DNA from: a virus
Virus record (IMG/VR): IMGVR_UViG_3300046313_000234
Coordinates: 1 to 23,147 of that record
DNA: 23,147 nt
Reading direction: 5' to 3' (one strand)
Shown here: positions 1 through 7,114 of the stretch, one piece after another
How the letters are laid out: every line of letters starts with the position of its first letter
How positions within the stretch are numbered: position 1 is the first letter of the stretch
The notes under the pieces: model-generated
The model's input: the letters and a program-made list of their open reading frames with translations, nothing else
Told to the model about the DNA's origin: nothing
The model's database searches: none
Made by a program: the position numbers and the translations under genes

Positions 1-109
1 ACATAGCAGGGCTAAATGCACGGAAACCCGTCACAGCACCAGCGAGCGTTATATTGCCCGTACCTGTGCTAGTCGAGGTTTCTAGAACGCGGTCTGCGTA
101 GGTTGCCAT
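1..109 (-). CDS. Phage structural protein, N-terminal part (cut by window edge)
   Basis: An open minus-strand frame starts with ATG at 109 and runs off the left edge. The visible 36 residues begin MATYADRVLETS and continue with a Gly/Thr-rich stretch and GAVTGFRAF. This start is familiar from small virion-associated proteins downstream of the portal in podovirus- and siphovirus-like phages. It begins 4 bases after the stop of the 129-residue gene, in the same direction, as part of the late operon. The exact role is unknown. Confidence 0.6.
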   Translation of the reverse strand, partial: MATYADRVLETSTSTGTGNITLAGAVTGFRAFSPAM

Positions 110-112
110 TGT

Positions 113-502
113 TTAGGCTGAAAGTGCAGTGTATGTCAGACTAGAACACGACACAGTATCGCCCGCAGTCACTGTCAATCCGTTGGTCATGTTGATATCA
201 GAGCCACTTGCAGCTACTGCGCAATGAATGACCACAGTTCCGCCGGATGTTTCTAGCGTAGCCGTAGCCACTGGGGAAGCATTGCCTGCGGCGTTGGTGT
301 CGCTTGTAATCGCGTTAGCCGTAGCGGTTCCAGTAGCAGACGCGCCGAATGCCGTAGCACTCAGGGCCAAGTTAGCCACCGAAGTGCCAGGCGCTGCAAC
401 CGTGCCAGACAATCGGAAACGAAGCCTGCCAGAAGCTCCTATAAGCGCCGTTACTGCGTCCGTAGCAGCGTTACGTGCCGCTGTGCTGTGTGTCAGTGCC
501 AT
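113..502 (-). CDS. Small Ala/Thr-rich phage structural protein
   Basis: This encodes 129 residues, starting MALTHSTAARNAATDAV and followed by Ala/Thr/Ser-rich, probably beta-structured sequence with no charged clusters. The start and composition resemble small virion or decoration-type proteins found next to portal genes. No catalytic motif is visible. An AAAGAGG Shine-Dalgarno lies 6 bases before the ATG. The gene overlaps the end of the upstream 53-residue gene by 32 bases in another frame. The family is recognised only in general terms; function is inferred from position. Confidence 0.6.
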   Translation of the reverse strand: MALTHSTAARNAATDAVTALIGASGRLRFRLSGTVAAPGTSVANLALSATAFGASATGTATANAITSDTNAAGNASPVATATLETSGGTVVIHCAVAASGSDINMTNGLTVTAGDTVSCSSLTYTALSA

Positions 503-632
503 TCAATGCCTCTTTCAATTTATCTTCGTCAATAAAACCAACTAGCTCGACGGTATCAGTCTTGCCCGTTTCTTTTCTAACAATTTCAACCACTAAGCGT
601 AATTCGCCAAGGTTTCCGCCAAGATTAGCCAT
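471..632 (-). CDS. Small unknown protein coupled to the portal gene (53 aa)
   Basis: This short gene starts at the ATG of a TAATG junction with the portal stop (632), so it is probably read by translational coupling. A TGAGG ribosome-binding sequence lies about 10 bases upstream, inside the portal end. The 53-residue product starts MANLGGNLGELRLVVEIV and is charged and soluble, with an Asp/Glu/Lys-rich C-terminal half (FIDEDKLKEAL). Its last 32 bases overlap the start of the next gene. The junction supports a real gene; the function is unknown. Confidence 0.55.
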   Translation of the reverse strand: MANLGGNLGELRLVVEIVRKETGKTDTVELVGFIDEDKLKEALNGTDTQHSGT

Positions 633-2929
633 TATTCTGATACCTCAATCATGCCAACTGCCTTGCCATCCGGCCCACGTTGCAGCATACGTTTTTTAGG
701 CTTGTTCATTTGTTCGATTGTTTTTACCAGAGCCTGTGCAATCTGCCCAAAATTCTGCATCGCTTGCATCATGCTTGCGTCGCTCTTTTCAGAGTGAGAT
801 TTTACTTGCTCAGTAAGTGCCCCGGTGTCTATATTTACGGCGGGTTTCTCAGCCGCTTGAGCATTCATTCCGGCAATCTGCAACTTGGTTTCGCTATCAA
901 TCTGGGCCTTCATTTGTGCGCGTTGCGTTTCTGCGTCTTGCTTCAATTGCTCCAACTGTAGCGCGAATTGCTGTTTAACCTGCTCCAACTGCAAAGCCTG
1001 CTCACCCTTGAATTGCTCGATCTGGGCAGACTGTTGTAGCTTGGCCTGCTCCAATTGAGACTTGCCCTGCTCCACTTGCTGGCTGTGTTGCAGTTCCATT
1101 TGCTTGACTTGCAAGCTGTTGTCCTGCGGTTGCTGCTCTTGTGGAGGCGGTGGGGGCTGCTTAATCTTGTCGATAGCATCTTCCACGGCATTGCCCATCT
1201 TTGCCCGGCGTGTCACGGTCAATAGCATCTCTTTCAATGCGTCAACAGGCAAAGCACCCATTTGCACCGCTGGCATGAAACCTTGAATGACTTGGTTTAG
1301 AGCGTTCATTGTGTCGCTCAATCCCTTCATGTCAGACTCAACCGATGCGGCAACAGTCGAATCAGTCTCAACGTCAACCTTGAATGTGCGCAACTTATCA
1401 TCACGCATCACCTGGATGATCTCATCCCAGCTTGGTGGTAAGTCGGGCTGCGGTGGAGGCTGTTGGCCTTGCATCTGGGCTTGCTGTGACTGCATTTGCC
1501 ATTGCATCATGGCTTGCTGCTTTTCCTCACCAGTGGGGAATTTAAGCCCCGTCATACTGGCCAATGTCTCAGGCTGAAAGCGCTCTCCAATGATCTCGGA
1601 TTGCAAGCGAAGCAAGTCACGAATGAACAAAGCACAGTCGGTCTGCATGCGCTTCAATCGTGCGCTACCCCATTGGGCCTTAATCTGTTGAGCGCCAAGT
1701 GTTTCGTTGGCATTGGTTGAGCCGCGCAAAATGTCACTGATACCCGTAATCTCGTAGATCACCTGCTTAGATGATTCTCGCTGCACTTGCAATATCTGCA
1801 ATACTTTGGCAGCCTGCTCGATAGGCATGAACCAGATGGCCTTTTCCAATCCGCCACGCTCTAACAATGCGGTGACGTTTGAAGCCGGAATCAGGTCGTT
1901 ATCCTCGCCGCGCATCAATTCAGACAACTCGGACAGCGTGGAGTCATAGATGCCGCGCATCTTCAATCCCTTGACCAAGATGTTAATGCGACGGGTTACA
2001 GTGTCGAGTTCGTCTGCCTGTTCTCGGTAGTATTCGAACAGCGGCGTAGGTATCAGTGTGCCACTATCTTCGCAAGCGTATAAAGGGCGAGGGTTAGGAT
2101 AGAAGCCAGTTAGTCCGAGCGGGTCTGGTAACGTCTTTAGTGGGCTATCTTTATAGGCAGGGGCGATAAAGATTACTTCGCGCTCTTCCTTGTCCCATAT
2201 CTCCCATACCTCGGCAGTCTTGAACGCTTCAGCAACGTCCATGTCCTTTTCGCCTTCAACATCAGGGTCATCTGTCTTGTCCAATGGAACGGATGCGCCA
2301 ATCTCTCCGAACTGTTCCTCAAGTTCGTCGCGTGTCAATCGGTGGCGAAACGCTTCCCATGTCACAGACTCCCATGATTCACCTGCGGATATGCGGAAGT
2401 CTTTCCATTGAACGTGTTCAATAGGTGCCTGCTCCCAAGCAAGCTCCTCAAAGTCTCCATCTAACGCTTCTGTTGGCTCGGTGTCGGTTTCTTCCTGCAC
2501 TTTGTTGATGGTTGGAACATAGCGCACGCGAGCCAATCCACGGCCAGGCAATAGCATGTCAATCACGCAGAACCGAATCTGAGAATCAAACTGGGTCGTG
2601 TCCATGCCATATTCAAGGCAGCGGCCAATAACTTCGCTCACAGCCTTTCCCACTGGGTCTTCATCTTTGAACCGACGGCGTACATCAGGTTTTGGCAAGC
2701 TGTTATAGATTGCCGGGCGCATGGTCTCGGTATTCGACCAAAGAATGTTAAAGCTGTGTTTCTTAATCTCTTTTTGCCGATAGCGTTTAAGAACCTTGTC
2801 ACCCTTTTCGCGCCATTGAGATTCTCTTTTATCAGCGAGCTTTAGTTCCAATAGCCAACGGCGAACTATGCCCGCTTGGTCTACTCCAACATCTTCCGGC
2901 TTTTCCAGTGCGCCTGATTCGTAGTCCAT
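632..2929 (-). CDS. Portal protein (P22-like type)
   Basis: At 765 residues this is in the range of long podovirus-type portals (P22 gp1 is about 725). It would form the dodecameric ring at the packaging vertex, which binds terminase and admits DNA into the head. The N-terminal part includes RRWLLELKLADKRES and NTETMRPAIYNSLPKPDVRRR, typical of P22-like portals. An FDSQIRFCVIDMLLPGRGLARVRY stretch follows, and about residues 400-440 hold an EITGISDILRGSTNANETLGAQ-like segment that is well kept in portals. The C-terminal third is very Gln-rich and predicted coiled coil (about 560-700), like the barrel helix of long portals. It lies after the terminase genes in the usual order. Confidence 0.9.
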   Translation of the reverse strand: MDYESGALEKPEDVGVDQAGIVRRWLLELKLADKRESQWREKGDKVLKRYRQKEIKKHSFNILWSNTETMRPAIYNSLPKPDVRRRFKDEDPVGKAVSEVIGRCLEYGMDTTQFDSQIRFCVIDMLLPGRGLARVRYVPTINKVQEETDTEPTEALDGDFEELAWEQAPIEHVQWKDFRISAGESWESVTWEAFRHRLTRDELEEQFGEIGASVPLDKTDDPDVEGEKDMDVAEAFKTAEVWEIWDKEEREVIFIAPAYKDSPLKTLPDPLGLTGFYPNPRPLYACEDSGTLIPTPLFEYYREQADELDTVTRRINILVKGLKMRGIYDSTLSELSELMRGEDNDLIPASNVTALLERGGLEKAIWFMPIEQAAKVLQILQVQRESSKQVIYEITGISDILRGSTNANETLGAQQIKAQWGSARLKRMQTDCALFIRDLLRLQSEIIGERFQPETLASMTGLKFPTGEEKQQAMMQWQMQSQQAQMQGQQPPPQPDLPPSWDEIIQVMRDDKLRTFKVDVETDSTVAASVESDMKGLSDTMNALNQVIQGFMPAVQMGALPVDALKEMLLTVTRRAKMGNAVEDAIDKIKQPPPPPQEQQPQDNSLQVKQMELQHSQQVEQGKSQLEQAKLQQSAQIEQFKGEQALQLEQVKQQFALQLEQLKQDAETQRAQMKAQIDSETKLQIAGMNAQAAEKPAVNIDTGALTEQVKSHSEKSDASMMQAMQNFGQIAQALVKTIEQMNKPKKRMLQRGPDGKAVGMIEVSE

Positions 2930-2932
2930 AAC

Positions 2933-3181
2933 TTAGGTGGGCTGAACGATGAATGTTACGTTCAATGTGCCGCCAATCACAGCGGATAAAGCACCTTGAA
3001 ACCCGATTGGGTAAAAGTGCCATCCAACTGCGGGGGTAATCGTGCCACCAATTGCGCCATTTGAATCTGCGAGTGCGATAGTCCCGACGGTTGTCGAGTT
3101 GACGTAAAAGCCTGATATTTTCCCTTGACGTGGGGAAATAGTGCCCGTAGCGGTAAGGGTGACTGGCTGGCCGTAAATCAT
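2933..3181 (-). CDS. Small beta-rich protein between terminase and portal
   Basis: The 82-residue product (MIYGQPVTLTATGTI start; GGTLNVTFIVQPT end) is rich in Gly, Thr and Val in an alternating pattern that suggests a beta-sandwich. It resembles small proteins often sandwiched between large terminase and portal genes in phages with this head module; they are usually annotated hypothetical and may be virion or decoration proteins. Its ATG overlaps the terminase stop (ATGA), so translation is coupled. No signal peptide or membrane segment is seen. Confidence 0.65.
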   Translation of the reverse strand: MIYGQPVTLTATGTISPRQGKISGFYVNSTTVGTIALADSNGAIGGTITPAVGWHFYPIGFQGALSAVIGGTLNVTFIVQPT

Positions 3182-4488
3182 TCGTAATCTCGCTTTCTCT
3201 TGGAATTCGCTCGTATTATCTCAGAAATGGTTTGCTGTTGGGAAAATTTAGGCGGCTCAGCAGGTTTTGGTTTCATTTCCTCTCGCCATACCAAACAAGC
3301 ATATCTAAATGCATCACTGTAGTGGCTTGTCCAATCATGTCGCGGCTTATCTCTAAACGCTCTCTTATCCTCGTCATATTCACGTTGATATTGTTTCAGA
3401 GCGTCTATTCCGTCGGCGCATTTAGTGTCAATAAAGCAATCTGACAATGTTAAGCGCGATGCCTGTATACCGTCAATCAAGCCAAGCTGCGGAACGATGC
3501 GAGGCTTCCATCCAAGCCCCCTAAACTGCTCCTCGATACTTCTACCAGTTTGCAAGCTCTTAGCCCTTGCATCATGCGGCAACCATAGCCAATCACCATA
3601 TGCGTACGGCTTTGCCTTCAACACTTCGTTGTAATGCGATATTGGCATGCCGTGCGTGCTGTAGCAGTCAATCAGTCGTAATTCTTTGCCAACTTGGAAC
3701 CACCAAATAGCCGTATCGTCTGACCACCCCAAGTCAAGCACAGCGTGAACTTTAAGCGCAGGGTCATACAAATCGGCCTTGATTCGCCCTTGCTGGTCTG
3801 CAAGCCATATTTCCTTGCCATAGATAGCGCCTGGCAATGCAGCATCAAAGTCGCACTCCATCTCTTGCCGCCACGCATCTTCGGTTAGTTCAAGGCGCAG
3901 AGAATCAAGCTCTGACTCTGGCAACAGTCCTGACTCACTTGCCTTAATGCAAAGTGCCAGCCATTCATCATTGACCTTGGCGTGCTCGTATGTCTCCCAG
4001 AACTGATTACGCCCCTTGGGTGTGCCAATGATTACCGCCCATCCTTGTCTATCAGCTAATGCAGGGCGAATAACGTAACCCCATACGCTCGGCTTCCAAT
4101 CTCCATATTCGTCGGCCACTACGCCATCAAAGTACAAACCACGCAGAGCGTCAGCGTTATCAGCACCAAACAAGCGTATAGAACACCCGTTCGGATAAGT
4201 GATTCTCAGTTCTGATTCGTTGATGCTGATCCCAGGCACTGGTGCGCTGTATCGCTTGAGATAGTCCCATGCTACCGCCTTGGCCTGCGAATAGAAAGGC
4301 GCAACATAGGCAAACCGCCCGTCATTGCCATTGAATGTCAGCGCTTCTTTGATTAGCTGATTGACACACGCCACGGTCTTGCCAGCTCTTCGATGCGCAA
4401 CAACAACTGCCCACCTTTGCCGCCGTGTGTGCAAAGGCATGAAAGCCTTGCGAGGCGTGTAAGGAATTACTATTGATCTAACTGCCAT
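3178..4488 (-). CDS. terL: Terminase large subunit
   Basis: This is the packaging motor ATPase and headful or site-specific nuclease. The order of motifs over 436 residues is complete. Walker A AHRRAGKT is at about 31-38, with the Arg in the motif that is usual in terminases. Walker B VVADE is at 123-127, and the coupling motif IIGTPKG at 153-159. The RNase H-like nuclease domain has LDLGWSDD (Asp252), LPHDA (Asp306) and HYSDAFRY (Asp392) as likely metal ligands. It overlaps the small-subunit gene by 19 bases upstream and the next gene by ATGA downstream. Length and motifs match intact family members. Confidence 0.95.
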   Translation of the reverse strand: MAVRSIVIPYTPRKAFMPLHTRRQRWAVVVAHRRAGKTVACVNQLIKEALTFNGNDGRFAYVAPFYSQAKAVAWDYLKRYSAPVPGISINESELRITYPNGCSIRLFGADNADALRGLYFDGVVADEYGDWKPSVWGYVIRPALADRQGWAVIIGTPKGRNQFWETYEHAKVNDEWLALCIKASESGLLPESELDSLRLELTEDAWRQEMECDFDAALPGAIYGKEIWLADQQGRIKADLYDPALKVHAVLDLGWSDDTAIWWFQVGKELRLIDCYSTHGMPISHYNEVLKAKPYAYGDWLWLPHDARAKSLQTGRSIEEQFRGLGWKPRIVPQLGLIDGIQASRLTLSDCFIDTKCADGIDALKQYQREYDEDKRAFRDKPRHDWTSHYSDAFRYACLVWREEMKPKPAEPPKFSQQQTISEIIRANSKRKRDYE

Positions 4489-4787
4489 GAGATAACGATT
4501 GGAGCTTCTTTATCCCCCGCTAGTTCAGTGCGTGCTAGTTTAGGCGTTGCGTACTCAGCCAGCTTGCTGAGAATGTCCAGTGCGCCTTTTGGGTCTGGCT
4601 TCAATTGGTCGCCATCACCATAAGCAACGGCATTAAGCCACTCTGAGACGTTTTCAGCATTGCCCTCTAGCAAAGCATTAACCGTATCTCTAAATGCGCG
4701 TGTGGCCTTGTTTACTGCGCCCTTGGGCCTGCCCCTGCCACGGTTGGTTAAGTTAGCAGAATTTCCGCTCTCTACTTTATTTTTCAT
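4470..4787 (-). CDS. terS: Putative terminase small subunit
   Basis: This 105-residue protein lies directly upstream of, and overlaps, the large terminase gene, the usual place of the DNA-recognition subunit. The basic N-terminus (RGRGRPKGAVNKATRAFRD, about 16-34) is an AT-hook-like or DUF5681-like start seen in small phage DNA-binding proteins. It is followed by helical segments and LAEYATPKLARTEL (about 77-90). No enzymatic motif is present. The assignment rests on position and the basic N-terminus; it could instead be another DNA-binding head-module protein. Confidence 0.65.
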   Translation of the reverse strand: MKNKVESGNSANLTNRGRGRPKGAVNKATRAFRDTVNALLEGNAENVSEWLNAVAYGDGDQLKPDPKGALDILSKLAEYATPKLARTELAGDKEAPIVISWQLDQ

Positions 4788-4804
4788 AACGATGCCCTAC
4801 GTGT

Positions 4805-4819
4805 TGACGTAAAGCGTCA
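4805..4819 (-). repeat. Small perfect hairpin upstream of terS
   Basis: TGACG-TAAAG-CGTCA gives a 5-bp perfect stem and 5-nt loop in the 40-base gap between terS and the upstream gene. No U-tract follows it on the minus transcript, so it is not a terminator for this operon. On the plus strand it is followed by TTTTAT. It may be an mRNA structure or part of a packaging-site region; this is inference only. Confidence 0.35.
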
Positions 4820-4827
4820 TTTTATAT

Positions 4828-5043
4828 CTAACGCAAAGTAAGGTTAGCGCGAATCAATGCTGCGGCTTGTGCGGCTGTGTTGGTCTGGGCTACTTGTGTC
4901 CAGCCTGCTTTTTCGCTTGTAGTGCTATTTAGGTTTTGCACGTAAACGTCAGTGCTTGTGCCTGCGTTTAAAAACTTTGTGATCTTTGCACCTGCGCCGT
5001 CATTAGCCAGCTCTGCCTGTAATTGTGTTTCAGTGAATGCCAT
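4828..5043 (-). CDS. Small unknown phage protein (71 aa)
   Basis: The product starts MAFTETQLQAELANDGAGAK and ends AAQAAALIRANLTLR. It is soluble and probably part helical, part beta, with no Cys and no catalytic motif. The start is well marked: AAAGGA lies 7 bases before the ATG. It is the gene before terS in a co-directional run. The function is not recognised; position suggests a late or packaging-linked protein. Confidence 0.6.
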   Translation of the reverse strand: MAFTETQLQAELANDGAGAKITKFLNAGTSTDVYVQNLNSTTSEKAGWTQVAQTNTAAQAAALIRANLTLR

Positions 5044-5078
5044 GATGTATCCTTTTCAATAGGTTTGATTATGCCGAA

Positions 5079-5294
5079 TTATGGCTTCCAAGACAAATAA
5101 AACACTGCGCCAATAAGAGCCGCTCCCAATATTGCGCTTACTGCGGTGTGTATTGCATCCATAATCCAATCGTAAACAGTAATCCGCTCGCTTGGGTCGA
5201 TTGTTTCATCTATTTCATTGCATGATGTATTGGTTGCACGGGCTGGGCAATCTTTGCCTTGAATGCATTGCCCATTAGCGTCGCAGCAGTTCAT
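5079..5294 (-). CDS. Cys-rich small membrane protein (71 aa)
   Basis: The start chosen is the ATG at 5294, because it overlaps the stop of the upstream 34-residue gene (ATGA). A longer in-frame start at 5342 would run inside that gene. The N-terminus MNCCDANGQCIQGKDCPAR has five Cys in a short motif, followed by an acidic linker and one membrane segment (about 50-68, AVSAILGAALIGAVFYL). The layout matches the small protein at 15345-15545 on the other arm, with its CGGNCNQGRQCDCCP motif and C-terminal membrane span. The family is common in phages but its function is unknown. Confidence 0.65.
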   Translation of the reverse strand: MNCCDANGQCIQGKDCPARATNTSCNEIDETIDPSERITVYDWIMDAIHTAVSAILGAALIGAVFYLSWKP

Positions 5295-5395
5295 GGCTTC
5301 ATATCCATAAAGTAAACGATAAACGGGCTGGCAAACAAGCAAGCTATGCCCATTGCCTCCAGTAGTTCGCGAAAGTATTTTTTATAGGTGTTCAT
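5291..5395 (-). CDS. Tiny membrane protein (34 aa)
   Basis: A very short gene with a strong Shine-Dalgarno (AAGGAG, 8 bases before ATG). Its product begins MNTYKKYFRELLEAMG and continues with a hydrophobic stretch (IACLFASPFIVYFM) that would span the membrane once, Lys-rich end inside. Its stop overlaps the start of the next gene (ATGA), which supports both. It could be a small holin-like or accessory membrane protein, but nothing specific identifies it. Confidence 0.55.
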   Translation of the reverse strand: MNTYKKYFRELLEAMGIACLFASPFIVYFMDMKP

Positions 5396-5407
5396 GGTCT
5401 TTGCTCC

Positions 5408-5593
5408 TTACTTGGCGGATAAGTTGGCTTCTGTCCATCCTGCCATCCATGCCTTCATCTCTTTTGATGTGCGCTTGTCTCCAATCTCGCGGCCTGCAAT
5501 CATTGCCATCATGTTGCTATCTAAGCAAGGTGCGCACTTGATGCCATTAGCAAAGGCGATTGCTCCGAATGTTTTTGCTGCTTGAGTGTTCAT
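5408..5593 (-). CDS. Small unknown protein (61 aa), first gene of leftward unit
   Basis: The product starts MNTQAAKTFGAIAFANGIKCAPCLD and has a CAPC pair, an AGREIGDKRTSKEM segment and a WMAGWTEANLSAK end. It looks like a compact soluble helical protein. The pair at 20-23 (CAPC) resembles a redox or metal pair but is not enough for a call. AAGGAAACCAAA precedes the ATG, and a good promoter lies at 5629-5658, so this is the first gene of a transcript leading into terminase and portal. Confidence 0.65.
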   Translation of the reverse strand: MNTQAAKTFGAIAFANGIKCAPCLDSNMMAMIAGREIGDKRTSKEMKAWMAGWTEANLSAK

Positions 5594-5628
5594 TTTGGTT
5601 TCCTTGGGTTTGTGTTGTTGATGTGTTT

Positions 5629-5669
5629 ATTATAAAGCAATTTACATCATTGTGTAAACTATTTTTACA
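5629..5669 (-). promoter_or_regulatory. Promoter with overlapping palindromic operators (site A)
   Basis: On the minus strand, -35 TTTACA (5658-5653) and -10 TATAAT (5634-5629) are 18 bases apart, the best sigma70 match in the window. The palindrome TTTACA-N6-TGTAAA fills 5641-5658 and overlaps the -35. A second one, TGTAA-N7-TTACA, lies at 5653-5669. These arms match the operator family seen at other promoters here. It probably drives the 61-residue gene and the packaging genes after it. Confidence 0.6.
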
Positions 5670-5690
5670 TTTATTTAGAAAATTTCTTGT

Positions 5691-5849
5691 TCAGGACTTG
5701 GTGGTCATCGACCGGATCAGATCGGCAGCGTCATACAAGCCCAGCTTGTTTGCGAAGGCATGCAGATCGCGCAATTGGTCGGTAGTACCGTCCTGGCGTT
5801 GCGGCTGTTGCGTCAGCTTGGCCAACTCGACTTTTAGGTTTTCAGGCAT
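5691..5849 (-). CDS. Small unknown protein (52 aa)
   Basis: A short gene starting MPENLKVELAKLTQQPQRQD and ending in DAADLIRSMTTKS. The product is helical, charged and soluble. By eye the base composition is more GC-rich than its AT-rich flanks, and it stands alone between two promoter/operator sites (5629-5669 and 5897-5926), so it may be an independent, acquired unit. No strong Shine-Dalgarno is visible. A six-codon frame starting at an ATG 13 bases upstream overlaps its start, which could be a leader peptide or chance. The function is unknown. Confidence 0.5.
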   Translation of the reverse strand: MPENLKVELAKLTQQPQRQDGTTDQLRDLHAFANKLGLYDAADLIRSMTTKS

Positions 5850-5896
5850 TGGGTGTTTTCATTTTGAAGGTTTTCGTTGTTTGTTGCGTTGAATGA

Positions 5897-5926
5897 ATTG
5901 TAAACCAATTTACAGCACTACGCCAA
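5897..5926 (-). promoter_or_regulatory. Promoter with operator in spacer (site B)
   Basis: On the minus strand, -35 TTGGCG (5926-5921), an 18-base spacer and -10 TACAAT (5902-5897). The perfect palindrome TGTAA-ATTGGT-TTACA (5914-5899) has its right arm inside the -10 box, the same plan as sites C, D, E and F. It would drive the 52-residue gene. Confidence 0.55.
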
Positions 5927-5947
5927 CTATTTGCAAAATATTTTCAA

Positions 5948-6154
5948 TTATTCTTTGCGTGCGCTGTTCTTTGCGTCCATCTCTTGCATCAGTCGCTTGA
6001 GATAGATTGACAGGTCTAGTGCTTCCTCAAAAGCGTGTTGCAACCATTGGCGCTCAGTTAGCGGGTTGCCTGCTACTGTGCGACCATATTTTTTAAGGCC
6101 CAATTGCTGGCGATCCAGAATGTTTTTGCAGACTTCCTGCTCTGTGTCTTTCAT
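5948..6154 (-). CDS. Small MazG-like or phage-conserved helical protein (68 aa)
   Basis: This 68-residue protein contains ILDRQQLGLKKYGRTV (about 12-27) and a helical HAFEEALDLSIYLKRLM (about 40-56). The EEALDLxxYLKR helix resembles the metal-binding helix of MazG-like nucleotide pyrophosphohydrolases, and similar short phage proteins are often placed near that superfamily. Only one EExxD-type motif is visible, so activity is unproven. Its ATG overlaps the NinG stop (ATGA) and it ends the leftward early operon. Confidence 0.6.
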   Translation of the reverse strand: MKDTEQEVCKNILDRQQLGLKKYGRTVAGNPLTERQWLQHAFEEALDLSIYLKRLMQEMDAKNSARKE

Positions 6155-6696
6155 GCTTGTAGCTCCTTTAGCTTTCGTTTGTAGGTTTCTTTGATCTCTC
6201 TTAGGTCGTCAATACTGTAATGCTTTGCAGTGTGTGGGCCTTCTAGCCATTCGACGCGCTCTTGGCCTATCAGCTTCACCAAGTTGACGCGATATAAAGC
6301 CACGTTACCCGATAAGTGCGTGTTGCATGGTGCGCACTGTTTGTGGCAGTTATCTGGCTCATATGCAAGCTCAGGACGTGCGCCACGGCTTAGATAATGC
6401 CCTGCATGCCATTGCCCCGTGTGGTGACGTTGGCAGCTTATGCACGGCTTGTCGGCGTCTCTAGCCCTTACCCATGCGTTAAATGCTGTCTGAGCCTCCC
6501 TGGCCCAGTCTGCGCGGCTCTTAATCGCCACCTTCCGCGCCTTTACGGTCTCGCGCTCTTGCTTCTTTGCAGCCTTCACCAGCCTACTAGCGCACATTGC
6601 CGAACACACGCGCTGCATTGGTCGCAGCGGGTAAAAGCTAATGCCGCATTGCTTGCAGTCTTTTGGGCGGGAAACTGTCACAGGTCGCGCTCCCAT
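6151..6696 (-). CDS. ninG: NinG/Rap recombination endonuclease
   Basis: This is a NinG (lambda Rap) family protein, which acts on branched recombination intermediates. From the alternative upstream start, 192 residues would be made; the ATG at 6696 (181 residues) is preferred because it overlaps the NinB gene by only 19 bases, while ATG 6729 overlaps by 52. Neither has a clear Shine-Dalgarno. Numbering from 6729, two Cys pairs (C25/C28, C42/C46) form a zinc ribbon. A second cluster C96/C99, HAGHY (about 109), C128 and C132/C135-N is the HNH-like core. The C-terminus is basic and helical. NinB is directly upstream, as in lambda. Confidence 0.85.
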   Translation of the reverse strand: MGARPVTVSRPKDCKQCGISFYPLRPMQRVCSAMCASRLVKAAKKQERETVKARKVAIKSRADWAREAQTAFNAWVRARDADKPCISCQRHHTGQWHAGHYLSRGARPELAYEPDNCHKQCAPCNTHLSGNVALYRVNLVKLIGQERVEWLEGPHTAKHYSIDDLREIKETYKRKLKELQA

Positions 6697-7109
6697 GCTG
6701 CGAACTTTACGCCCTGCTCTGTTGACCATGCCAGTACAAATTCAATCAAGTCTGCACATTCTGCTCGGCTTAGCTTGCTTGTCTTGCGAAACACCACATC
6801 TATGCCATGCCCGTCGATTGCAGGAAGTATCTCCACTTGCTGGCCTGTAGCTCGTAACCAAGCCGCTGTCATTAGTCTTTTCCATGTTTCAGCGTCGCGC
6901 TTTTGGCCTGCCCATTCAATCTGATTGCTTATCTGAGTTAGCAGGGAGTGCAGTAGCGCGTTTTCCTTGAGGCTGCGTGTCTCTGGGCGCACTTCCAACG
7001 TAAATCGCTGATCTGCTTGCAACACGGCTGCAAGGAACGGGTATAGCTGCGATTGCAATGCTGCTCTCGCTTGCTGGCGGTTACTTAGTTGGATTGTGAG
7101 CGATTGCAT
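6678..7109 (-). CDS. ninB: NinB recombination protein (lambda Orf-like)
   Basis: The 143-residue length matches NinB/Orf, a recombination mediator that binds single-stranded DNA and SSB and helps load annealing proteins. Recognisable features are the N-terminal RQQARAALQSQLYPFLAAVLQA, the LEVRPETRSLKENALLHSLL segment, AETWKRLMTAAWLRATG, and the C-terminal DLIEFVLAWSTEQGVKF end. It follows a 63-residue gene with a 5-base gap and is followed by NinG, the same pair as in the lambda nin region. The gene looks intact. Confidence 0.88.
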   Translation of the reverse strand: MQSLTIQLSNRQQARAALQSQLYPFLAAVLQADQRFTLEVRPETRSLKENALLHSLLTQISNQIEWAGQKRDAETWKRLMTAAWLRATGQQVEILPAIDGHGIDVVFRKTSKLSRAECADLIEFVLAWSTEQGVKFAAWERDL

Positions 7110-7114
7110 TGTTA

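Noticed and set aside
680-1720. Several plus-strand reading frames over the portal gene
   Set aside because: They are Cys/Leu-rich shadows of the Gln-rich portal C-terminus, lack ribosome sites and run against the operon.
5560-5892. Plus-strand 110-codon frame in the promoter region
   Set aside because: It crosses two minus-strand promoters and the 52-residue gene, and its sequence is Cys/Phe-rich shadow-like with no ribosome site.
5899-5914. TTGTAAACC-like half-site resembling a BirA biotin operator
   Set aside because: The spacing between arms is 6 rather than about 15-16 bases, and the same palindrome recurs at several phage promoters.
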